DNA from: Hyphomonas polymorpha PS728
Lineage (GTDB): Bacteria; Pseudomonadota; Alphaproteobacteria; Caulobacterales; Hyphomonadaceae
NCBI RefSeq assembly: GCF_000685315.1
Contig: NZ_ARYM01000014.1
Span: 1-64,000 of the forward strand
Length of the DNA: 64,000 bases
Direction of reading: 5' to 3'
Part shown: in pieces, positions 27,346 through 35,838 of the stretch
How the letters are laid out: each line of letters starts with the position of its first letter
Position numbering within the stretch: the stretch's first letter is position 1
Notes under the pieces: generated by a model
Seen by the model: the letters and a program-made list of their open reading frames with translations, nothing else
The model's database searches: none
What the model was told of the DNA's origin: nothing
Position numbers and translations under genes: made by a program

Positions 27346-27773
27346 TGGCCGACCGCGTCCTCATCGCGATTTCGCGCTATTACAAGCATATCAGTGACGA
27401 GCTGGAAGCCGGGGCGATGGAAGTGCTCGAAGCTGCCGGCGCGAAGGTCACCGTCATGGAAGTGCCGGGCGCTTTTGAAATCCCCGGCCTGATCGCCATG
27501 TCGGCCGATTCCGGCCGGTTTGACGGCGCCGTGGCGCTGGGCTGCGTCATTCGCGGCGAAACCAGCCATTATGACTATGTCTGCGGCGAGAGCGCGCGCG
27601 GCCTCATGGACCTCATCGTCCAGCGCCGCCAGGCCATCGGCTATGGCATCCTCACCGTGGAAAACGAAGCGCAGGCCCTTGCCCGCGCAGATCGCAAGCG
27701 CAAGAACAAGGGCGCGGAAGCGGCCAATGCCTGCCTTGCCATGATTAAGTTCCGCAAAGAGCTGATCCGCTGA
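27345..27773 (+). CDS. ribH: 6,7-dimethyl-8-ribityllumazine synthase
   Basis: A 142-residue lumazine synthase. GAFEIPG, the GCVIRGET...YDYV active-site segment and the G-I-LTVE strand are present. The length is normal for the icosahedral or pentameric enzyme. The ATG overlaps the ribBX stop by one base (TGATG), and the nusB ATG follows in the same way. Confidence 0.96.
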   Translation: MADRVLIAISRYYKHISDELEAGAMEVLEAAGAKVTVMEVPGAFEIPGLIAMSADSGRFDGAVALGCVIRGETSHYDYVCGESARGLMDLIVQRRQAIGYGILTVENEAQALARADRKRKNKGAEAANACLAMIKFRKELIR

Positions 27774-28237
27774 TGACTCAGAAGATGCCCTTCGATGTCA
27801 CACGCGCGCGCCGCGCCGGCGCGCGTCTTGCGGCTGTGCAGGCACTTTACGAAATGGAGCAGACGGAGAAATCCGCCCGCGCCACCATCCGCGACTTCAT
27901 AGAAGACCGTCTGGGCATCGGCCCGGACGGCCTGCCCGTGGAGGAGGCGGATCCGGACCTTTTCAAATCCATCGTCAATGCCGTGGTCGAACATCAGGCG
28001 AAGATCGACACGGCAATCCTCGCGCGCCTCGCCGAAGGCTGGAAACTCACCCGCCTCGACGCCACTATGCGCGCCCTCCTGCGCGCCGGCGCGGCCGAAT
28101 TCATCGCCCATCCGGAACTCTCCGACGCGGTGATCCTCGACGAATACGTCTCCCTCGCGCACGATTTCTTCGACGAAGGCGACGCGAAGTTTGCCAACGC
28201 CGTCCTGCAGAACATGGGCCGCGACCTGCGCAGCTGA
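27773..28237 (+). CDS. nusB: transcription antitermination factor NusB
   Basis: A 154-residue all-helical protein with ARLAAVQALYEME at the start and EYVSLAHDF...KFANAVL near the end, both standard for NusB. It binds boxA RNA with NusE in rRNA antitermination. Its position directly after ribH is conserved in many bacteria. It closes the operon; thiL, often next, is absent and a repeat-filled spacer follows. Confidence 0.96.
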   Translation: MTQKMPFDVTRARRAGARLAAVQALYEMEQTEKSARATIRDFIEDRLGIGPDGLPVEEADPDLFKSIVNAVVEHQAKIDTAILARLAEGWKLTRLDATMRALLRAGAAEFIAHPELSDAVILDEYVSLAHDFFDEGDAKFANAVLQNMGRDLRS

Positions 28238-28262
28238 TAGCCTCCGCCTCAAACTCAACGCT

Positions 28263-28286
28263 CATCCTGAGCGAAGTCGAAGGATG
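28263..28286. repeat. REP-like imperfect palindrome
   Basis: CATCCTGAGCGAAGTCGAAGGATG has 6-bp inverted ends (CATCCT / AGGATG). Closely similar sequences occur as dispersed extragenic repeats in many Proteobacteria. It is the first of three hairpins in the spacer after nusB. Confidence 0.65.
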
Positions 28287-28310
28287 GCCAGACAGAGCTG
28301 CCTCAAGCCC

Positions 28311-28344
28311 CGGCTCGTTCTTCGGCTTCGCTCATGATGAGCCG
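28311..28344. repeat. inverted repeat in the nusB spacer
   Basis: CGGCTC at 28311 pairs with GAGCCG at 28339 around a loop that contains TTCTTCGGCTTCGCT. It follows the first element by 24 bases and may be part of the same repeat cluster. Confidence 0.45.
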
Positions 28345-28390
28345 TCCGGGCAGCCAAATCTCCTCAGTATACGTCACCCCGTATCCGTAG

Positions 28391-28418
28391 GGCGGGTTAG
28401 CGAAATGCGTAACCCGCC
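28391..28418. repeat. GGCGGGTTA...TAACCCGCC extragenic palindrome
   Basis: A perfect 9-bp inverted repeat with a 10-base spacer. The same core is a familiar dispersed extragenic palindrome in bacterial genomes. It ends just before the stop of the convergent epoxide hydrolase gene and could also help to end transcription there. Confidence 0.65.
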
Positions 28419-28423
28419 AAGCT

Positions 28424-29593
28424 TCACCCCACCTCCCGCGCCCAGGCCCGCACATCCTCCACATAAATCTCCGGCGCTTCCATCGCGGCGAAATGCCCGC
28501 CGCGCGGCATGTCCGTCCACCGAACAATATTATACGCCCGGTCGGCCCAGCTTCTCGGCGGCGCCACGATGTAGCGCTCGCCGGGATAGCTCGCAAAAGC
28601 CGTCGGCGTTTCGCAGCGTTCGCCCTCGGGCAGGCCATTGCCGCCTTGCTGGAAGAGGGCATTATAATACCATACGCTCGTCGCAATCGCGTCATTCACC
28701 AGATAGATCATCACATTCGTCAGCAGCTGGTCGCGCGTGTAAACCTCAAACAGGCCGCGCTGCGTAAGATCGCTCCAGCCGTGAAACTTCTCCAGAATCC
28801 ACGCCGCCGTCCCCATCGGTGAGTCCATCAGCGCCATCGCCAGCGTCTGCGGCTTGGTCGCCTGCTGCATGAGGTAGGCGCCTTCCATCTGCATCATCAT
28901 CTGAGAATGCTGCAGCCACTGCGTTTCCTCCGCCGTCTGAGGAACCGCTGGCGTCGGCCGGAAGCCCATCATGTTGAGATGGATCGCCTTCGCCCCGCCC
29001 TTGCCATCGCGCAGCCCATGGTTCTTGCCAATCCAGGACGTGACCATCGAGCCCCAATCTCCGCCCTGCGCCAGATAGGTGGGGTAGCCCAGCACCTCCC
29101 GCATCAGCTTGTCCCACATTGCCGCCGTCGCCCGCTGGCCCAGCGGTGAGGCAGGCTTGCCCGAAAAGCCATAGCCGGGCAGGGACGGGATGATCAGGTC
29201 AAACGCATCTTCCGATTTCCCTCCGTGTTCGGATGGGTAGGCGAGCGGCCCGATCGCCTGCCAGAGCTCATAGATGCTGCCCGGCCAGCCATGGGTGATC
29301 AGCAGCGGGCGCTTGCCCTTCGCCTCGCCCACCACATGCACGAAATGGATCGGCAGCCCGTCCACCTCGGCGATGAACTGCGGCCAACGGTTCAGCTCTG
29401 CCTCCGCCGCCCGCCAGTCATACTGGTCCAGCCAGTAGCGCTGGATGTCCTGCATCACCGGTGTCGACATGCCATAGGCAAAGCCCTGCTCATTGGCCGG
29501 GGCAGGGAACCACTTATAGCGCGCCACGCCCGCCCGGATTTCGGCGAGCTTGGCATCCGGAACATTGACCTTGAACGGTGTCGGCACGGACAT
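28424..29593 (-). CDS. epoxide hydrolase, EHN family
   Basis: A 389-residue alpha/beta hydrolase. Residues 1-110 are the EHN domain that wraps the catalytic core in microsomal-type epoxide hydrolases. Next come the oxyanion motif HGWPGS and the nucleophile Asp in QGGDWGS; the late His lies in the DMPRGGHFAAMEAPE region. It opens epoxides to diols or acts on related esters. It is single, with its own spacer on both sides. The CYP153 P450 at 37231 could produce epoxides, but the genes are 8 kb apart. Confidence 0.88.
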   Translation of the reverse strand: MSVPTPFKVNVPDAKLAEIRAGVARYKWFPAPANEQGFAYGMSTPVMQDIQRYWLDQYDWRAAEAELNRWPQFIAEVDGLPIHFVHVVGEAKGKRPLLITHGWPGSIYELWQAIGPLAYPSEHGGKSEDAFDLIIPSLPGYGFSGKPASPLGQRATAAMWDKLMREVLGYPTYLAQGGDWGSMVTSWIGKNHGLRDGKGGAKAIHLNMMGFRPTPAVPQTAEETQWLQHSQMMMQMEGAYLMQQATKPQTLAMALMDSPMGTAAWILEKFHGWSDLTQRGLFEVYTRDQLLTNVMIYLVNDAIATSVWYYNALFQQGGNGLPEGERCETPTAFASYPGERYIVAPPRSWADRAYNIVRWTDMPRGGHFAAMEAPEIYVEDVRAWAREVG

Positions 29594-29690
29594 GGTATCT
29601 CCCCCTCATCTTGTTGACGGTGAGACTAGCGCACCCGCGCCCCCAGTCTAAGCCATCCCCCAGCGGCAGGCGCGCACCTTCGGAAAACGC

Positions 29691-29717
29691 AAAAAACTCC
29701 AACGCCGTTGGAGTTTT
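29691..29717 (-). terminator. intrinsic terminator of erpA
   Basis: On the minus strand an ACTCCAACGGCGTTGGAGT hairpin is followed by six T. It lies 45 bases after the erpA stop. Further copies of the half-site CGTTGGAG lie at 29727-29734 and (as GGTTGGAG) at 29739-29746; the same motif recurs at 47110-47137. Confidence 0.8.
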
Positions 29718-29761
29718 CGCCCTCGCCGTTGGAGGAATGGTTGGAGTTTTTTAGAGGTTTT

Positions 29762-30109
29762 TCAGACCGAAAAACTGGTCCCGCAACCGCAGGCGGCGGT
29801 GGCGTTCGGGTTCTTGATCTTGAACGCCGCGCCGATCAGTTCGGTCGAAAAATCGATCTCCGACCCCTGCAGGAACTCAAGGCTCATCTCGTCGATCAGC
29901 ACACGTGCCCCGTCGCGTTCAATCACCAGATCGTCCGCATTGGCCGCAGGCGCGAAGTCAAACTTGTAGGAGAAGCCGGAACATCCGCCCCCCTCCACAG
30001 AGACGCGCAGAAAGGCGGCGCCGTCCTGTTTGGCGAGAATCGCGTTAATCCGCTTCGCAGCTGAAGCAGTCAGGGTCACATCCGGGGCAGTGGTCTCGGT
30101 CATGGGCAT
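29762..30109 (-). CDS. erpA: iron-sulfur cluster insertion protein ErpA/IscA type
   Basis: A 115-residue A-type carrier. The three conserved cysteines are present: one in GGGCSGFSY and two in the C-terminal ACGCGTSF. It delivers Fe-S clusters to target enzymes. Its start lies only 21 bases from that of divergent dgt, so each promoter must overlap the other gene. ATGs at 30109 and 30103 are both possible and neither has a well-placed ribosome-binding site. The neighbour dgt is the usual partner of erpA in alphaproteobacteria. Confidence 0.92.
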   Translation of the reverse strand: MPMTETTAPDVTLTASAAKRINAILAKQDGAAFLRVSVEGGGCSGFSYKFDFAPAANADDLVIERDGARVLIDEMSLEFLQGSEIDFSTELIGAAFKIKNPNATAACGCGTSFSV

Positions 30110-30130
30110 AAGATAAGGACGAATTCCTTG

Positions 30131-31303
30131 ATGGAAAAGAGAGCCCCTTACGCAACACGTCACGAAGATAGCCGGGGGCGCTATTTTGAGGAGGCACCTT
30201 CGGCCACGCGGACCCCGTTCCAGCGGGACAGGGACCGGATTATCCACGCCACGGCCTTTCGCCGCCTGAAGCAGAAAACCCAGGTTTTTGTTGCCCATGA
30301 GGGTGATCACTTCCGCACGCGCCTGACGCACTCCCTTGAAGTTGCTCAGATTTCCCGGTCGATCGCGCGCACGTTGGGGCTGGATGAAGACCTCGCCGAA
30401 ACCCTCGCCCTCAGCCATGATCTCGGCCATCCGCCGTTCGGCCATGCGGGGGAAGACCAGCTCGACGCCTGTATGGCGCCCTATGAAGGCTTTGATCACA
30501 ATGCGCAGTCGCTGCGCATCGTCACCCGGCTGGAGCGCCGCTATCCCCTGTTCAACGGGTTGAATTTGACCTGGGAGACGCTGGAAGGGCTCGTCAAGCA
30601 TAATGGCCCGCTGACCGGGCCGGACACCCCCATCACGGCCCTCCCCATTGCGTTCAGGGACTTTCCTCACCTCGAAGACTTGGAGCTCGACCAGTTTGCC
30701 GGCCCCGAAGCCCAGGTCGCGGCCCTGTCAGACGACATTGCCTACAACAACCACGACATCGACGATGGCATCGCCGCGGGCCTGTTCACTGTCGATGATC
30801 TGATGGAACTCCCTGTAGTTGGGGATATTTTTCGCGGTGTTCGGATGGAATACCGTGATCTGGACGACCGGATGGTCACCTATGAAGCTGTCCGCCGCCT
30901 GATTGGCCTGTGGATTAACGATCTGGTGGACGAGACCCGGTCCCGCGTCAAACGCCTCAAGCCCCAGTCTGCCGCCGAAGTGCGGGCGCTGGGCGAGCCG
31001 CTGATCGGCTTCTCTGAGGCCCTCGAAGGCCCGCAGCGCGCCCTGCGGACGTTCCTTTATTCCCGCATGTACAAGCATTACCGGGTCAACCGGATGCGCT
31101 CGAAGGCCAAGCGCGTGCTGGCAGACCTGTTCGAGGTGTTCCTGAACGAGCCGCAAACCCTGCCGCCGCCTTGGAACGCCGCCGCCATCAGGGAAGAAGG
31201 CATCGGCAGGGCCCGCATCGTGTGTGATTACATGGCGGGAATGACCGATACCTATGCCCTGGAAGAGTATCGCCGGCTGTTTGATACAAGCGCGCTTACC
31301 TAG
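30131..31303 (+). CDS. dgt: deoxyguanosinetriphosphate triphosphohydrolase-like protein
   Basis: A 390-residue HD-domain enzyme. The metal site is seen as RLTHSLEVAQI (first His) and SHDLGHPPFGH (His-Asp pair), with a later Asp in LSDDIAYNNHDIDDG. The family removes triphosphate from dNTPs. AAGGA at 30115 is 11 bases before the ATG at 30131 and 8 before a TTG at 30128, so the TTG may also be used. In many alphaproteobacteria argS follows; here a SPOR protein gene does. Confidence 0.92.
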   Translation: MEKRAPYATRHEDSRGRYFEEAPSATRTPFQRDRDRIIHATAFRRLKQKTQVFVAHEGDHFRTRLTHSLEVAQISRSIARTLGLDEDLAETLALSHDLGHPPFGHAGEDQLDACMAPYEGFDHNAQSLRIVTRLERRYPLFNGLNLTWETLEGLVKHNGPLTGPDTPITALPIAFRDFPHLEDLELDQFAGPEAQVAALSDDIAYNNHDIDDGIAAGLFTVDDLMELPVVGDIFRGVRMEYRDLDDRMVTYEAVRRLIGLWINDLVDETRSRVKRLKPQSAAEVRALGEPLIGFSEALEGPQRALRTFLYSRMYKHYRVNRMRSKAKRVLADLFEVFLNEPQTLPPPWNAAAIREEGIGRARIVCDYMAGMTDTYALEEYRRLFDTSALT

Positions 31304-31419
31304 CGGAAAAGGGCAGCGGGAAACGGCATTTCCACCGGGTGAAAGGGCCTCTCTTCAAGGCTCGTTAAGGAAGCTCCCTTAAAAATTAACCTACGTGAAT
31401 GATTCCAAGGAGTTCTCCC

Positions 31420-32238
31420 ATGAGCCGATCGGACATGGCAGGCCGTGAAAACCCGTTTGAAGACGACTATCGTGGCTTTGATGTGCGCGAGGATGAAGCC
31501 GCGCGCGGACCCCTTATCCTCACCCTTGCGATTGGCGTGCTGCTGATTTTCGGCGGCGTTGTCTGGAATACCTACCGGCAGGGCGTGCGCCCCGCCACCG
31601 ATGGCCTGCCCAGCGTGATCGCCGAGGCCCAGCCCTTCAAACAGCTGCCCGCCGACCCCGGCGGCAATCCGGTGAAATACACCGACAAGCAGTTCTACGA
31701 CGCCATGGACGCTTCGCAGCGGTCCGAAGCCGATATGAAGCTCGCCTCTGCCACCACGCCTGCAACTGGCGCCCTTGCGGGTGGCCCGCCGGCTGATCTG
31801 CGCCCGGTTCCATCCGAAACCCTGGCCGAAGAGGCCGTCACCGCGGCGCCTACGCCGCAGCCCCTGCCGGTCACGGATCTGCCTTTGCCGGGCTCGGAAG
31901 CCAAGCAGCCGATTTCGGCCGTCTCAATCAAGCCGCCGGAGCCCATCGCGCCGCTGTCCTCGCAAGCGCGCTTCACCTTCACCGAATCCGGGACTTTTCT
32001 GGTCCAGATCGCCGCCCTGCGCTCGGAAGAAGCAGCAGAAACTGCATGGCGGCGCGTGACCTCTTCGGCCCCGGAGCTGTATCATGGCGCCTCGAAGCGC
32101 ATTCAGCGGGCAGACCTCGGCTCTGAAGGCGTTTTCTACCGCCTCCGTGTTGGCGCCTTCGCCGAACGGTCGGAAGCTGTCGCTTTCTGCGAGGCGATCA
32201 AGGAAACCGGGGCGAACTGCATCGTGGTGACGGGATAA
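31420..32238 (+). CDS. SPOR-domain cell-division/envelope protein
   Basis: A 272-residue inner-membrane protein: a short cytoplasmic N-terminus, one helix at about residues 30-48 (LILTLAIGVLLIFGGVVW), a long Pro/Ala-rich periplasmic linker, and a C-terminal SPOR domain (FLVQIAALRSEEAAETAW...YRLRVGAFAERSEA). SPOR domains bind peptidoglycan stripped of stem peptides at division sites. AAGGAG at 31407 sets the start at 31420 rather than the ATG at 31399. nagZ follows at once, consistent with a wall-metabolism unit. Confidence 0.9.
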   Translation: MSRSDMAGRENPFEDDYRGFDVREDEAARGPLILTLAIGVLLIFGGVVWNTYRQGVRPATDGLPSVIAEAQPFKQLPADPGGNPVKYTDKQFYDAMDASQRSEADMKLASATTPATGALAGGPPADLRPVPSETLAEEAVTAAPTPQPLPVTDLPLPGSEAKQPISAVSIKPPEPIAPLSSQARFTFTESGTFLVQIAALRSEEAAETAWRRVTSSAPELYHGASKRIQRADLGSEGVFYRLRVGAFAERSEAVAFCEAIKETGANCIVVTG

Positions 32239-32242
32239 ATTG

Positions 32243-33277
32243 GTGAAAGCCTGCATTCTCAGCGTATCGGGTCCGGAGTTGACCCCCGGCGAAGCTGCGC
32301 TCTTTGCAGCTGAAAACCCGTGGGCCGTGATCCTGATGGGGCGCTCCTGCGTGTCGCGGATGCAGGTGCGCCGGCTGGTAGCAGATATCTGGACCGCCAC
32401 AGGCCGCGAAACGCTGATCTTCATCGACCAGGAAGGCGGCCGCGTGGCCCGCCTGAAGGCGCCTGAATGGCCGCTGTTCCCGCGTGGTGCCGACTATGCC
32501 GCGCTTTATCAGCAGGACAAGGCGCTCGGCCGCGAGGCCACATGGCTCGGCCACCGCCTGATCGCATCCGAGCTGGCTGCGCTTTCCATCCATGCTGATT
32601 GCTCCCCGGTCGTCGACCTGCCGGTGCCCGGCGCGCATGACGTGATCGGGGACCGGGCCTTCGGCACAGAGCCCGAGCAGGCCGCAGACCTTGCCCGCGC
32701 CGCCCTCGACGGCCTCACCGCTGGCGGCGTTGCGGGCGTCATCAAGCACATTCCCGGTCATGGCCGCTCGGTGGCTGACAGTCATTTGGAACTGCCCCGC
32801 GTGACGGCTGGTCAGAACGAACTCGCCAAGGATTTCGACGCCTTCGCCCGCGTCGCCGATGCGCCGATGGCGATGACGGCCCACATCGCCTATGAAGCCT
32901 ATGATCCCGGCAAGGCCGCCACCGTATCGAGGATCATGATTCAGGACATCATCCGGGGCCGAATCGGCTTTGATGGTCTCCTGATGACGGATGATCTGGG
33001 CATGAAGGCGTTGGGCGGCACCCTTACCGAGCGCGCAGCGGCGTCGATCGCGGCGGGCTGCGATGTGCTGCTGCACTGTTCGGGCTTCCTGAAGGAGGCC
33101 GATGCCATCCTCGCCGAGATGACCGAAGTGGCCAAGGCCGCGCCGCACCTTTCCGGCAAGGCAGCCGTGCGCGCTGCCGCGGCTGACGCCATCGCGAAGA
33201 AGGCCCAGCCTTTTGAGCCGGCGCCTGCCTGGAAGCGGTTTCATGAACTGATCCCCCCGCCGGGAGCCATGGCATGA
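32243..33277 (+). CDS. nagZ: beta-N-acetylhexosaminidase NagZ (GH3)
   Basis: A 344-residue glycoside hydrolase family 3 enzyme that removes GlcNAc from imported muropeptides in the cytoplasm. Typical blocks are FIDQEGGRVARL, KHIPGHGRSVADSHLELP (catalytic Asp-His pair) and LLMTDDLGMKAL (nucleophile Asp). The start is a GTG at 32243 or the TTG just before it; no ATG is available at the beginning of the domain. It follows the SPOR gene by 4 bases and overlaps scpA by 4. Confidence 0.94.
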   Translation: MKACILSVSGPELTPGEAALFAAENPWAVILMGRSCVSRMQVRRLVADIWTATGRETLIFIDQEGGRVARLKAPEWPLFPRGADYAALYQQDKALGREATWLGHRLIASELAALSIHADCSPVVDLPVPGAHDVIGDRAFGTEPEQAADLARAALDGLTAGGVAGVIKHIPGHGRSVADSHLELPRVTAGQNELAKDFDAFARVADAPMAMTAHIAYEAYDPGKAATVSRIMIQDIIRGRIGFDGLLMTDDLGMKALGGTLTERAAASIAAGCDVLLHCSGFLKEADAILAEMTEVAKAAPHLSGKAAVRAAAADAIAKKAQPFEPAPAWKRFHELIPPPGAMA

Positions 33278-34107
33278 GCGGCGAAACGATCTCGATTGAT
33301 GCCCTGTCTGCGGGCGCGGAAGACGCTGAAGGCGTCAACATCTTCAATGTCGAGATCGGCGGCTATGAAGGCCCGCTCCACCTGCTTCTGGAACTCGCCC
33401 GCCGCCAGAAGGTGAACCTGCTGCAGATTTCCATGCTGTGCCTGGCTGAGCAGTATCTCGCCTTTGTCGAGGATGCGCGTACGAAGCGGATCGATATTGC
33501 GGCAGACTATCTGCTGATGGCCTCCTGGCTTGCCTTCATGAAGTCGCGCCTGCTGCTGCCCAAGCCTGAAGCGCTTGAGGAAGACGAGCCGACGGGCGAG
33601 GAAATGGCCGCGCGCCTGTCCTTCCGCCTGAAACGCCTCGAAGCGATGCGCCAGGCCGTGCGAGAACTGGAAGCCGGGCCGGTTCTGGACCGCGTTGTGT
33701 TCCTGCGCGGCGAGACCGAGCAGCCCAAGGTTGTGAAGCATACGGAATATACCGCCTCGCTCTACGATCTCTCTACGGCGCTCGGCACCATCCGGGACCG
33801 CCGCGAGAAGGAGCGTCCGCATCGGATTGAGCAGCAGCTGGTCCTGCCGCTCGAACAGGCGCGCACGACGCTGCGCGGCCTGCGCGAGCAACTCGATCAA
33901 TGGGCAAGCCTGGCCGACATCCGCACCGCGATGACCGACATCAACCCCGAAGTGCCCGAACGCTCGGTGACCGCCAGCGTGTTCTCTGCTGCGCTGGAGC
34001 TGACGCGCGACGGGGAAGTGGACCTGCGGCAGGACACGCATTTCGCGCCGATCTATATGCGCCGCGTCGCCGCCCGCCCGCCGGAGCTGGCCAAGGCAAC
34101 AGCGTAG
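33274..34107 (+). CDS. scpA: segregation and condensation protein A
   Basis: A 277-residue kleisin subunit of the SMC-ScpAB complex. The N-terminal YEGPLHLLLELARRQKVNLLQISM block binds the SMC neck, and the C-terminal winged helix (about 200-270) binds the SMC head. It overlaps nagZ (ATGA) and precedes scpB by 10 bases. Confidence 0.94.
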   Translation: MSGETISIDALSAGAEDAEGVNIFNVEIGGYEGPLHLLLELARRQKVNLLQISMLCLAEQYLAFVEDARTKRIDIAADYLLMASWLAFMKSRLLLPKPEALEEDEPTGEEMAARLSFRLKRLEAMRQAVRELEAGPVLDRVVFLRGETEQPKVVKHTEYTASLYDLSTALGTIRDRREKERPHRIEQQLVLPLEQARTTLRGLREQLDQWASLADIRTAMTDINPEVPERSVTASVFSAALELTRDGEVDLRQDTHFAPIYMRRVAARPPELAKATA

Positions 34108-34117
34108 GGTGGACGCC

Positions 34118-35101
34118 ATGATTGACGACACCGCGCACACTCAAAATTCTGAAGATCCGCAGGCAGAGTTTCCTGGCCTGACGACGCCTGCCTTTGAGGG
34201 CTCCCGCGAAGAGCTGCTTGCCGAAGGCGTGCGCCGCGCGGAAGCGGTCTTGTTTGCTGCTGGCCAGCCGCTCTCGGCCGAGCAGGTGGCGCAGGTGCTG
34301 CCACAGGGCATCGAAGCTGGTGAAGTGCTGATGACGCTGCGCGGCATCTATGCAAAGCGCGGCGTGAACCTTGTTGAGGTGGCAGGGAAGTGGCGCTTCC
34401 AGACGGCGCAGGATCTTTCCTGGCTGTTCGTGGAAGAGCGTCAGGTTCAGAAAAAGCTGGGCCAGGCCGCCCTGGAAACGCTCGCCATCATCGCTTATGG
34501 CCAGCCGGTGACGCGCGCGGAGATCGAGGCCGTGCGCGGCGTCGCTGTTGCCAAGACCGTGATTGATACGCTTCTGGAAACCGGCTGGGTGCGCACGCGC
34601 GGGCGCCGCAAGACGCCGGGCCTGCCGATCTGCTATGGCACGACCGACAAGTTTCTCGAGCATTTCGGCCTCGAAAGCCTGGATACGCTGCCCGGCAAGG
34701 CTGATCTTGAAGCTGAAGGGCTGCTCTCCGATGTGATCCCGGCAGGCTTCCAGATGCCCGATGAGGAAGCGCTGACCGAAGATGATGTGCTCATCAATGA
34801 TCTGGGCGAACTGGCTGATACTGAATCTTTCGTCACGGATTTTGTGACGGAAGAAGAAGTGGCCGCCGAGGAAGGTCCGCTTGCGGAGGAAGTTGCGCCT
34901 TCTGAACCTGAGGCGTCCGATGAGGACGAGTTTGAAGAAGACGGGGCCGTCAGTGTGTTCGCCTATACCCGCGCGCCAGAGCGCACGCAGGAAGAGGTCG
35001 ACGAGTTCGACGGCGCGGACATCAAGGCGGCCGTGATGCGCCTGCGCAAGGAAACGCGCGTGCCTCAGCAGCCCATGGACACCTGGCGCGACGACGAATA
35101 G
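34118..35101 (+). CDS. scpB: segregation and condensation protein B with acidic C-terminal tail
   Basis: A 327-residue protein. Residues 25-200 hold the two winged-helix domains of ScpB (EAVLFAAGQPLSAEQVAQVLP; ETLAIIAYGQPVTRAEIEAVRGV; GRRKTPGLPICYGTT). The remaining 120 or so residues are a highly acidic extension rich in Asp/Glu (around EEVAAEEGPLAEEVAPSEPEAS), which makes it much longer than the typical 190-220 residues. The ATG at 34118 is preferred over a GTG at 34109. Confidence 0.92.
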   Translation: MIDDTAHTQNSEDPQAEFPGLTTPAFEGSREELLAEGVRRAEAVLFAAGQPLSAEQVAQVLPQGIEAGEVLMTLRGIYAKRGVNLVEVAGKWRFQTAQDLSWLFVEERQVQKKLGQAALETLAIIAYGQPVTRAEIEAVRGVAVAKTVIDTLLETGWVRTRGRRKTPGLPICYGTTDKFLEHFGLESLDTLPGKADLEAEGLLSDVIPAGFQMPDEEALTEDDVLINDLGELADTESFVTDFVTEEEVAAEEGPLAEEVAPSEPEASDEDEFEEDGAVSVFAYTRAPERTQEEVDEFDGADIKAAVMRLRKETRVPQQPMDTWRDDE

Positions 35102-35124
35102 CGCGGGCTGAAAGGAACCTTTCT

Positions 35125-35829
35125 GTGACGGCTTACGGTGACCTGTCTGTCGATGTGTGGACATGGAACCTTGATATTGATGAGGCTCTGGCGGCCAGGG
35201 TCTCCGATTGGCTGACCGCGGAGGAGCGCAAGCGCGCCGCAGCCTTCATAACACCGCAGCTTCAGCGCCGCTGGATCGCTGCGCGGGCCGGGATGAGGGG
35301 TATTCTTGCATCGGTGCTCGGTGTTGCGCCGCAAGCGCCTGTCTTTGTCCTTGGCCCTCATGGGCGCCCTGAACTGGCGGGGGGAAATAGTCCGCACTCG
35401 TTCAACCTCAGTCACAGCGATGCCCTGGCGGCCTTTTCTGTCAGCGAGGCCGCCGTCGGGGTTGATGTGGAGCGGATCAAGGCGTTGCCCGAAGGCGTGG
35501 CAGGGATGGTGTTCTCGAAGACGGAGATCGCGGCGCTGGAGGCAGCGCCGGAAGACGCCCGCGCGGTGGTTTTCTATCGCTACTGGACGGCAAAGGAAGC
35601 GGTTCTCAAAGCGCTCGGCACCGGGCTTTCGGTCTCCGGACGAAGTTTTACTATCGACATCTCCCGGCCAGAAACGCCGCGTCTTGTCTCCGCTGACTGG
35701 AAGGATGAAGACACTCAGGCCTGGCAACTCGCTGCCTTCCGCCCCGCAGAGGGATTTGCGGGCGCTGTTGCCGTCAGAACGCAGAGGCCGCTGCGCCTCA
35801 ACCTTCAGTCCTGGTCCTTCGGGGAGTAA
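35125..35829 (+). CDS. 4'-phosphopantetheinyl transferase, Sfp type
   Basis: A 234-residue enzyme that attaches phosphopantetheine from CoA to carrier proteins. The magnesium and catalytic residues are visible: D114 and E116 in VGVDVERI, and W154-TAK-E158 in YWTAKEAVLKALGTGL. Sfp-type enzymes have broad carrier specificity. It starts with GTG, with AAAGGA upstream, 23 bases after scpB, where tatA is often found in relatives. It could activate the orphan carrier protein encoded at 9120; that link is inference. Confidence 0.9.
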   Translation: MTAYGDLSVDVWTWNLDIDEALAARVSDWLTAEERKRAAAFITPQLQRRWIAARAGMRGILASVLGVAPQAPVFVLGPHGRPELAGGNSPHSFNLSHSDALAAFSVSEAAVGVDVERIKALPEGVAGMVFSKTEIAALEAAPEDARAVVFYRYWTAKEAVLKALGTGLSVSGRSFTIDISRPETPRLVSADWKDEDTQAWQLAAFRPAEGFAGAVAVRTQRPLRLNLQSWSFGE

Positions 35830-35838
35830 CGGCCCTGC

